From Ruminiclostridium sp. (GTDB lineage Bacteria > Bacillota_A > Clostridia > Oscillospirales > Ruminococcaceae), in assembly GCA_017550775.1 (NCBI GenBank), contig JAFZOA010000439.1, positions 1 to 12,291 on the forward strand: a stretch of DNA of 12,291 bases, read 5' to 3'. Below the pieces are notes generated by a model. It searched no databases. It was not told where the DNA came from and worked only from the letters and a program-made list of their open reading frames with translations. The stretch's first letter is position 1; every line of letters begins with the position of its first letter. The position numbers were made by a program, and so were the translations under genes. Below, one piece after another: positions 7,294-12,291 of the stretch.

Positions 7294-7776
7294 ATGAGCA
7301 AAACATTGGTAGCATATTTCAGCGCGACCGGCGTTACGGCAGAGAAGGCAAAGATAATCGCGGAGGCGGCAGGTGCCGACCTGTACGAGATAAAGCCCGT
7401 GGTGCCGTACACCAAGGAAGACCTTGAATACAAGAACAAGGAGTCAAGAAGCAGCAAGGAGATGTCGGACAAGTCGTTCCGTCCGGAGCTTGCGGATAAG
7501 AACGCGAATGTCGAAGCCTACGACACCATATTCCTCGGATTTCCTATCTGGTGGTACATGGCGCCTACGATCGTCAACTCGTTCCTCGAAGCCTATGACT
7601 TCTCGGGCAAGACCGTGATCCTGTTTGCCACGTCCGACGGAAGCAGATTCGGCAACACGATCAAGTTCCTGAAGGGAAGCGTTTCCGAGGAGACCGTCCT
7701 GAAGGAGGGCAAAATGGTGACAAATATGCAGCCGCTCGTCATTTCCGGTTGGGTAAAGGAGTTCGGACTGCAATGA
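7294..7776 (+). CDS. Flavodoxin family protein (Flavodoxin_4 type)
   Basis: This is a 160-residue protein, a normal length for a stand-alone short-chain flavodoxin. The start is supported by GGAGG (7282-7286) 7 bases upstream. The N-terminal strand MSKTLVAYFS is followed by the FMN phosphate loop SATGVT (10-15). The second signature is GFPIWWYMAP (82-91), whose tryptophan/tyrosine residues would flank the flavin, followed by FATSDGSRFG (111-120), a typical third flavin contact. It should be a cytoplasmic FMN-binding electron carrier or small flavin reductase. It has its own promoter and terminator, so it is monocistronic. A physiological partner cannot be identified from context. Confidence 0.92.
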   Translation: MSKTLVAYFSATGVTAEKAKIIAEAAGADLYEIKPVVPYTKEDLEYKNKESRSSKEMSDKSFRPELADKNANVEAYDTIFLGFPIWWYMAPTIVNSFLEAYDFSGKTVILFATSDGSRFGNTIKFLKGSVSEETVLKEGKMVTNMQPLVISGWVKEFGLQ

Positions 7777-7804
7777 CCCGCAGATAAGCGTTTCTGACAG
7801 ACAG

Positions 7805-7837
7805 AAGCCGTCCGGACGGTTGTCGGGCGGCTTTTTT
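7805..7837 (+). terminator. Rho-independent terminator of the flavodoxin gene
   Basis: AAGCCGTCCG (7805-7814) pairs with CGGGCGGCTT (7824-7833) with one G-U pair and a 9-base loop. It is followed by a run of six T (7832-7837). It begins 28 bases after the flavodoxin stop. The perfect palindrome CCGTCCGGACGG (7808-7819) within it could form an alternative shorter stem. Confidence 0.9.
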
Positions 7838-7965
7838 GTGTCTCCGGAGACCTGTATTATCCGGATCCGGGACGGGAATATATACTGCAAGAAAACTGAT
7901 TTATGTCAAAATGCACAAATTGAGATCAATTTTTTTAATAAAACAATGAAATTCGGCAAAAATAC

Positions 7966-7994
7966 TTGATTATATGTTACATTCGGGTTATAAT
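7966..7994 (+). promoter_or_regulatory. SigA promoter of the DUF5662-comM-BTAD regulator cluster
   Basis: TTGATT (7966-7971), 17 bases, TATAAT (7989-7994), in AT-rich DNA after the flavodoxin terminator. The predicted start is near 8001. It overlaps the first codons of the longest open frame (from 7974), which shows that the gene must start further downstream. A short hairpin (8008-8013 with 8021-8026) would form at the start of the leader. Confidence 0.75.
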
Positions 7995-8066
7995 ATAGTA
8001 GTATGGCGTTCTGTAGTTACCGGAACGTATCTTTTGAGCGGGGGTGATCTTACGGAAGAAAAGAAT

Positions 8067-8615
8067 ATGTACTTTTCCGACTATGCGCATAATGCGTACC
8101 GTCACTTTGTCACCATTACCCGTCACAGGACTCTTGTCATGCACTACTGCTTCAAGGCGGGGCTTTATAAACAGGGGCTTCTGCACGACCTGTCGAAGTA
8201 TACTCCGGCGGAGTTCATGGTCGGTGTGAAGTATTTCAACGGCACGCGAAGCCCCAACACTGTCGAGCGCGAGCGTATCGGCTACAGCGCCGCGTGGCTC
8301 CACCACAAGGGGAGAAACAAGCATCACTTTGAGTACTGGATAGACAACAAGCCGGACGGTGACCGCTGCATGGCGGGTGTAAAGATGCCCGTGAAGTACG
8401 TCGTGGAGATGTTCTGCGACCGGATAGCGGCGTGCAGGGTCTATCTCGGCGACAAATACACCGACGCGTCCGCCTACGAATACTACGAGCGCTCGCATAA
8501 GCACTACATGATACACCCGGACACCGACAGGCTGCTGAGGCGGCTCCTGCTGATACTGCGCGACTACGGCGAGGAAAAGGCGTTCGCCTACATACGCGCG
8601 CGGGTACTTAAATGA
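8067..8615 (+). CDS. DUF5662-like HD-type protein
   Basis: This is a 182-residue protein. The frame is open from 7974, but that ATG lies between the promoter -35 and -10 boxes. The ATG at 8067, with GGAAG (8054-8058) 8 bases upstream, is the plausible start. The sequence resembles the DUF5662 family, whose function is unknown. Histidine/aspartate motifs suggest a metal-dependent HD-like helical fold: H20 in TRH, H26, H40-D41 in GLLHDLSKY, H79-H80 in WLHHKGRN, H86-H87 before FEYWID, and D118. The HD pair and downstream histidines are arranged as in HD-superfamily phosphohydrolases, but no substrate can be proposed. It has no signal peptide or membrane segment. It is the first gene of a close-packed cluster, ending 3 bases before the next start. 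Confidence 0.8.
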   Translation: MYFSDYAHNAYRHFVTITRHRTLVMHYCFKAGLYKQGLLHDLSKYTPAEFMVGVKYFNGTRSPNTVERERIGYSAAWLHHKGRNKHHFEYWIDNKPDGDRCMAGVKMPVKYVVEMFCDRIAACRVYLGDKYTDASAYEYYERSHKHYMIHPDTDRLLRRLLLILRDYGEEKAFAYIRARVLK

Positions 8616-8618
8616 GCT

Positions 8619-9080
8619 ATGGAAATAATACTTGGCGCGGTAGTTATAATAGTGCTGCTTCTGATACTCGGCTTCGGGATAGATGTGGTCATTCTGGGGA
8701 TAGTGGGCGTGATGTGCCTGATATCCGCAGCGTCGGAGCTTCTGTTCCTGTATTTCGCGGTGCGGCTGATGCTGTCGAAAAAGCGCAGCGCGCTGTTCTC
8801 GCGGATAGGGCGGACGGAGAAGAGAAAGTACGACATCGCTTTCTATATGGTCGGCGACGCGGAGCTGCCGAACGTGTTCCCGGCTGAGGTGGTGATGAAA
8901 AACCGCCTTTACAGCGCCGACAAGCCCGTGAACGTGCGGGTCGATGTGGGAAAAAAGTATGTGTACGACCGCAACGCGCGGCTCACGATAGTGCTCGGTG
9001 TACCGCTATGCACGTTCCTTTGCGCGGCACTCGGATTTGTGGTGTACGCGATGCTGGTGAATTTTAAACTGCTTCTTTAA
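8619..9080 (+). CDS. Small membrane protein, unknown family
   Basis: This is a 153-residue protein that I do not recognise. The start is only 3 bases after the preceding stop, and the first in-frame codon upstream is that stop, so 8619 is the earliest ATG. No ribosome binding site precedes it, so translation is probably coupled to the DUF5662-like gene. Hydrophobic segments lie at about 3-19, 22-50 (with acidic breaks) and 122-147. Between them is a soluble stretch of about 70 residues: a basic part (KKRSALFSRIGRTEKRK, 54-70), then a beta-rich part. This looks like an N-terminal hairpin or long helix pair, one hydrophilic domain and a C-terminal anchor. The tight coupling suggests it works with the DUF5662-like protein at the membrane, which is inference. 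Confidence 0.78.
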   Translation: MEIILGAVVIIVLLLILGFGIDVVILGIVGVMCLISAASELLFLYFAVRLMLSKKRSALFSRIGRTEKRKYDIAFYMVGDAELPNVFPAEVVMKNRLYSADKPVNVRVDVGKKYVYDRNARLTIVLGVPLCTFLCAALGFVVYAMLVNFKLLL

Positions 9081-9107
9081 AAGTGAAGCATAAGGAGATA
9101 AGACATA

Positions 9108-10649
9108 ATGTTTGCGAAGATACAGAGTATCGGGCTGTTCGGGCTCAACGCCTTCCCGGTCACCGCGGAGATAAGCGCGTCACAGGGCGTGCCGTCCGCG
9201 GAGATAGTGGGGCTTGCCGACCAGTCCGTACAGGAGAGCAAGATGCGCATAAAGTCGGCTATCGATAACAGCGGCATGAAGCTCGGCGCGGTGAAATGCG
9301 TCATCAACCTTTCGCCCGCCGGAGTGAAGAAGACCGGCTCCGGCTACGATCTCCCCATACTGATAGCAATGCTTACCGCCGCGGGGTACGTCCCCAAGGA
9401 GCTCGACGGCAAGGCGTTCATAGGGGAAGTCTCGCTGGGCGGGGAGCTTTGTCCGATCAACGGCGCGCTCGCAATGGCGGTGGAGGCGGCAGAGAACGGC
9501 ATATCGGAGCTGTACTTACCGTTCGACAACGCGGCGGAGGCTTCGGTGGTGAAGAATATCCGCGTGTTCGGCGCAAAAACGGTGCGTGAGCTTGCCGACC
9601 ACCTCTGCGGAAGGAGCCTTATACAGCGCACCAAGCCGCTCGAAATAACCGAGGAAAGCTATAAGACCGCCCTCGACTTTGCCGACGTAAAGGGACAGGA
9701 GGCGGTCAAGAACGCGATAGAGGTCGCGGCGGCGGGTTTCCACAACCTGCTGATGATAGGACCGCCCGGCACCGGAAAGAGCATGATTGCCAAACGCATA
9801 CCGACGGTGCTCCCGAGGATGAGCTTCGAGGAGAGCATCGAGACCACCAAGATACATTCCGTCGCGGGGATACTGTCACCTACAGCCCCGCTCGTGACGC
9901 GCCGCCCGTTCCGTGATGTGAGCCACACGGCTTCGTCCGTCGGACTTATCGGCGGCGGGAGCATACCCAAGCCCGGCGAGATATCGCTTGCGCACAACGG
10001 GGTACTGTTTCTCGACGAGTTCCCCGAGTTTGACCGGCGGGTGCTCGAAACGCTGCGGCAGCCGCTCGAAAACGGCGAGATCACCATTTCGCGCGCGGCG
10101 GGTTCGGTGAAGTACCCCTGCAACATAATGCTGGTCGCGGCAATGAACCCGTGTCCGTGCGGGAATTACGGCTCGCCGGTCAAGAAATGCACCTGTACAC
10201 AGCAGCAGGTCGCGCGATACCTCGGAAAGATAAGTCAGCCGATCCTCGACAGGATAGATATCCAGACCGAGGTGTCGGCGGTGAAATACGAAGACCTCGC
10301 CGGAAATGTGAAGAGCGAGTGCTCCGCGGCAATGGCAGAGCGCATCGCAAAGGCGAGGGAGATACAGAGCAGGCGGTTCAGAGGCACCGGTATAACCTCG
10401 AACTCCGGCATAACGCCCGACCTGCTCCACAAGATATGCGTTCTTGACGAGAAGGCGAGCGCGTATCTCAAGCTTGCGTTCGAGAAGACCGGACTCTCGG
10501 CGCGCGCTTACGACAGGGTGCTCAAAGTCGCGCGCACCTGTGCCGACCTTGACGGCTCGGAGCTGATCTGCAAGCCGCATATCGCCCGCGCCGTGAGCTA
10601 CCGGAGTCTTGACAGAAAGTACTGGGGAGGGACACTTTCCCTCTCATAG
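9108..10649 (+). CDS. comM: ComM/YifB family Mg-chelatase-like AAA+ ATPase
   Basis: This is a 513-residue protein, the usual family length. AAGGAG (9092-9097) precedes the start by 10 bases. The N-terminal ChlI/Lon-S5-like domain (about 1-165) begins with the family-typical FAKIQSIGLFGLNAFPV. The AAA+ Mg-chelatase core has Walker A GPPGTGKS (218-225) and Walker B VLFLDEF (299-305). Next come a four-cysteine insert NPCPCGNYG...KKCTC (C349, C351, C361, C363), likely a zinc site, and ILDRID (379-384) carrying a sensor/arginine-finger region. The C-terminal Mg-chelatase helical domain fills the rest. In Gram-negative bacteria ComM is a hexameric helicase that promotes branch migration during integration of transformed DNA; the role in Clostridia is less settled. 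Despite the chelatase name it is not a tetrapyrrole enzyme. It is complete, with all motifs intact, and sits 20 bases before the regulator gene. Confidence 0.95.
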   Translation: MFAKIQSIGLFGLNAFPVTAEISASQGVPSAEIVGLADQSVQESKMRIKSAIDNSGMKLGAVKCVINLSPAGVKKTGSGYDLPILIAMLTAAGYVPKELDGKAFIGEVSLGGELCPINGALAMAVEAAENGISELYLPFDNAAEASVVKNIRVFGAKTVRELADHLCGRSLIQRTKPLEITEESYKTALDFADVKGQEAVKNAIEVAAAGFHNLLMIGPPGTGKSMIAKRIPTVLPRMSFEESIETTKIHSVAGILSPTAPLVTRRPFRDVSHTASSVGLIGGGSIPKPGEISLAHNGVLFLDEFPEFDRRVLETLRQPLENGEITISRAAGSVKYPCNIMLVAAMNPCPCGNYGSPVKKCTCTQQQVARYLGKISQPILDRIDIQTEVSAVKYEDLAGNVKSECSAAMAERIAKAREIQSRRFRGTGITSNSGITPDLLHKICVLDEKASAYLKLAFEKTGLSARAYDRVLKVARTCADLDGSELICKPHIARAVSYRSLDRKYWGGTLSLS

Positions 10650-10663
10650 CCTGAACAGAGGGA
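10625..10663 (+). promoter_or_regulatory. Alternative hairpins over the comM stop and the next ribosome binding site
   Basis: TCCCTCT (10638-10644) is perfectly complementary to AGAGGGA (10657-10663), the ribosome binding site of the next gene, and also to an upstream GGGAGGGA (10625-10632, with one G-U pair). The two pairings share a strand and exclude each other. The comM stop codon (10647-10649) lies in the loop of the second. Ribosome position at the end of comM could choose between an exposed and a masked site, coupling the two genes. Pairing is seen in sequence; the switching role is inference. Confidence 0.4.
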
Positions 10664-10669
10664 TGAAGA

Positions 10670-11884
10670 ATGGAACAGCTTAGAATAAATATGCTCGGTG
10701 ACTTCTCCATTTCATACGGGGATAATGTCATCACCGAACAAAGCAAGCGCTCCCGCAAGATGTGGACGCTTCTGCAATTCATGATCGCCAAGCACAACCG
10801 TGATATCTCACAGAGCGAGCTCATTTCGCTGCTGTGGGGCGACAAGGACAGCGATAACCCCGTCGGTGCGCTCAAAACGTCGCTGCACAGGCTCCGCGCC
10901 TGTCTTGACAGTCTCGGGCTTCCCGAGGGCGTGGAGATAATAGTCAACTCCATGGGGACATACTCGCTCAACAACCGGCTTGACTGCTACATAGACTTTG
11001 ACGAGTTCGACGCGCTCTACAAGAAGAGCCTTCTTGCGCAGTCCGAGAAGGAGAAGACCACGCTCTACCTTGAAGCGATAGACCTGTACAAGGGAGATTT
11101 CCTCAACCGTTCCCGCAACGAGAGCTGGGTAACGCCGATCACCAACTACTACCACTCGCTTTATCTGCGTATTGTGCATGATACCATAGAGATACTGTAC
11201 AAGCACAAGTACTACTCTGAGCTTATGAGCGTCTGCCGCCGTGCTTTCGAGATCGAGCGCCTTGATGACAAGATACACTATTACTATGTAAAGGCGCTGC
11301 TCGACACCGGTGAGACCTCTGCCGCAAAGCAGCATTATGCCTATGTCATGGATCTGTTCTACAACAAGAACGGTATCAATCCGTCTCCGGAGTTTGTGGC
11401 GCTCTATGAAAAGACCGTCAAGGACGACAACGCCTACAACGCGGATTTCGGTATCCTTAAGGGTCAGCTCGACAGCATCGACGACGGTATCGGCGCATAC
11501 TACTGCGAGTTCGCGTTCTTCAAGCACGTCTATCAGCTTGAGATACGCGATGCCCAGAGAAGCGGCCGCCCCACCAACCTCTGCCTGCTCACGGCGGTGT
11601 CCAAGTCGCAGGAGGAGCTCGAAAGCAAGCAGCTCAACCGCATAATGACCAAGCTCTCCGACTGTATCAGCACTTCGCTGCGTTCGAGGGACGTGTATTC
11701 GCGATACAGTGCGTCACAGTTCGTCATGCTGCTCACCAACACCACCAAGGATCAGGCGGCTATGGTACTCGACCGAATCCTGAAGCGCTTCAAGCGTGAC
11801 AACCCGAAGATAGGCTGTACACTTCTGTACAAGTTCGACCGTGCCGGCAGGAGCGAACCTCCGTCGGACAGAAAACCGTCCTGA
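10670..11884 (+). CDS. SARP-like BTAD transcription regulator with C-terminal degenerate GGDEF-like domain
   Basis: This is a 404-residue protein. AGAGGGA (10657-10663) precedes the ATG. Residues 3-103 match an OmpR/PhoB-type winged helix as found in SARP regulators: LRINMLGDFSISYGD at the start, a SELISLLWGD helix (49-58), NPVGALKTSLHRLR (63-76) as the recognition region, and NSMGTYSL (93-100) as the wing. Residues 108-255 form a bacterial transcriptional activation (BTAD) domain of helical repeats (DFDEFDALY, KGDFLNRSRNESWV, RAFEIERLDDKIHYYYVKAL). Residues 275-388 resemble a GGDEF domain: a CEFAFFKHVYQLEIRDAQR start and RDVYSRYSASQFVMLL (340-355), where SASQF replaces the GGDEF active site. 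The domain should therefore be unable to make cyclic di-GMP and may act as a sensor or dimer element. There is no ATPase domain. It is probably a cytoplasmic DNA-binding activator; its targets are unknown. Confidence 0.85.
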   Translation: MEQLRINMLGDFSISYGDNVITEQSKRSRKMWTLLQFMIAKHNRDISQSELISLLWGDKDSDNPVGALKTSLHRLRACLDSLGLPEGVEIIVNSMGTYSLNNRLDCYIDFDEFDALYKKSLLAQSEKEKTTLYLEAIDLYKGDFLNRSRNESWVTPITNYYHSLYLRIVHDTIEILYKHKYYSELMSVCRRAFEIERLDDKIHYYYVKALLDTGETSAAKQHYAYVMDLFYNKNGINPSPEFVALYEKTVKDDNAYNADFGILKGQLDSIDDGIGAYYCEFAFFKHVYQLEIRDAQRSGRPTNLCLLTAVSKSQEELESKQLNRIMTKLSDCISTSLRSRDVYSRYSASQFVMLLTNTTKDQAAMVLDRILKRFKRDNPKIGCTLLYKFDRAGRSEPPSDRKPS

Positions 11885-11920
11885 CGGCAAGGGAAAGGAA
11901 GACTTCCGAAAGGAGCGCAG
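11885..11920 (+). other. Spacer before the YigZ-family gene
   Basis: The 36-base gap carries AAAGGAG (11909-11915), 5 bases before the start of the YigZ-family gene, and a small dyad GGAAG-A-CTTCC (11897-11907). There is no U-run, so no terminator is called and read-through from the regulator is likely. Confidence 0.5.
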
Positions 11921-12291
11921 ATGAATTACAAGACCATTGAGGGCAGCGCCGAAGACCGCTTCATTGAGAAGAACAGCGAGTTCATAGGCTATCTGCGCCA
12001 CACCGAGACCGAGCAGGAAGCGCTCGGCTTCATAGCGGAGATACGCGCCATGCACCGGAAGGCTACTCACAACTGCTACGCCTATATCCTCCGGGAAAAC
12101 AACCTGTCCCGCCACAGCGACGACGGTGAGCCCGGAGGTACGGCGGGAGTGCCGATATACGAGGTGCTGCGCAAGGAGGGGCTTACCGACGTTACCTGCG
12201 TGGTGACGCGCTATTTCGGGGGAGTGCTGCTCGGGGCGGGCGGGCTTGTCCGCGCGTACACCAAGGCGGCTAAGATAGCCTGCGACGCGGC
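11921..12291 (+). CDS. YigZ/IMPACT (UPF0029) family protein, 3' end missing
   Basis: The first 123 codons of a protein that is usually about 200-220 residues are present; the rest lies beyond the window. AAAGGAG 5 bases upstream supports the start. The N-terminal UPF0029 domain is clear: KATHNCYAYIL (about 47-57), the hallmark HSDDGEPGGTAGVPI (about 65-79), and VVTRYFGGVLLGAGGLVRAY (about 94-113). The family includes bacterial YigZ and the N-terminal region shared with eukaryotic IMPACT, a regulator of Gcn2 signalling. Bacterial members have no firmly established biochemical function, though a link to RNA or translation has been suggested from structure. The cytoplasmic location follows from the absence of a signal peptide. 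It is the fifth gene in the cluster. Confidence 0.93.
   Translation, partial: MNYKTIEGSAEDRFIEKNSEFIGYLRHTETEQEALGFIAEIRAMHRKATHNCYAYILRENNLSRHSDDGEPGGTAGVPIYEVLRKEGLTDVTCVVTRYFGGVLLGAGGLVRAYTKAAKIACDA

Noticed and set aside
9876..10580. 234-codon open frame on the minus strand
   Set aside because: It is antisense to comM, where the Walker motifs and cysteine insert are on the plus strand.
9108..10649. Magnesium chelatase subunit (tetrapyrrole synthesis)
   Set aside because: The N-terminal domain, length and cysteine insert are those of the ComM/YifB group, and no tetrapyrrole genes are nearby.
10808..11527. 239-codon open frame on the minus strand
   Set aside because: It is antisense to the BTAD regulator, with Val/Leu-rich shadow composition and no domain.

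Overview
The window looks like chromosomal DNA from a Gram-positive anaerobe of the class Clostridia, probably a Ruminococcus-like member of the Oscillospiraceae. This is inferred from moderately GC-rich genes separated by AT-rich spacers, strong GGAGG-type ribosome binding sites, near-perfect SigA promoters (three with TATAAT at 17 bp spacing from a TTGAxx or TTTACT box, one exactly TTGACA-17-TATAAT), an LTGC lipoprotein, a Flavodoxin_4-type protein, a DUF5662-like protein and a BTAD regulator. No 16S rRNA or other definitive marker is present, so the lineage is an inference.

The left half (1-6879) is read from the minus strand. A solute-binding lipoprotein (6879 down to 5488) has its own consensus promoter and a strong terminator at 5441-5477. 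It is followed by a two-gene unit from a promoter near 5305-5333. The first gene encodes an exported, membrane-anchored von Willebrand A protein with a complete MIDAS metal site. The second encodes a very large tubulin/FtsZ-superfamily protein that carries the exact tubulin signature SGGTGSG; it is still open at base 1 after 1119 codons. This pair is the most notable content of the window. It fits the poorly characterised VWA plus divergent FtsZ/tubulin module that has been proposed from comparative genomics to act in membrane remodelling.

The right half is read from the plus strand. Back-to-back promoters at 7003-7031 (minus) and 7149-7177 (plus) drive the lipoprotein and a short flavodoxin. 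The flavodoxin has a structured leader and its own terminator (7805-7837). A further promoter (7966-7994) begins a tightly packed five-gene cluster: an HD-like DUF5662 protein, a small membrane protein coupled to it, the ComM/YifB AAA+ ATPase, a BTAD transcription regulator fused to a degenerate GGDEF-like domain, and a YigZ/IMPACT family protein cut by the window end. The gaps are only 3, 27, 20 and 36 bases, so co-transcription is likely. The join between comM and the regulator holds complementary segments that could form mutually exclusive hairpins, one of which covers the regulator's ribosome binding site.

No tRNA, rRNA, CRISPR array, insertion sequence or phage gene was seen. Several long open frames opposite the VWA and tubulin genes are judged to be antisense shadows.
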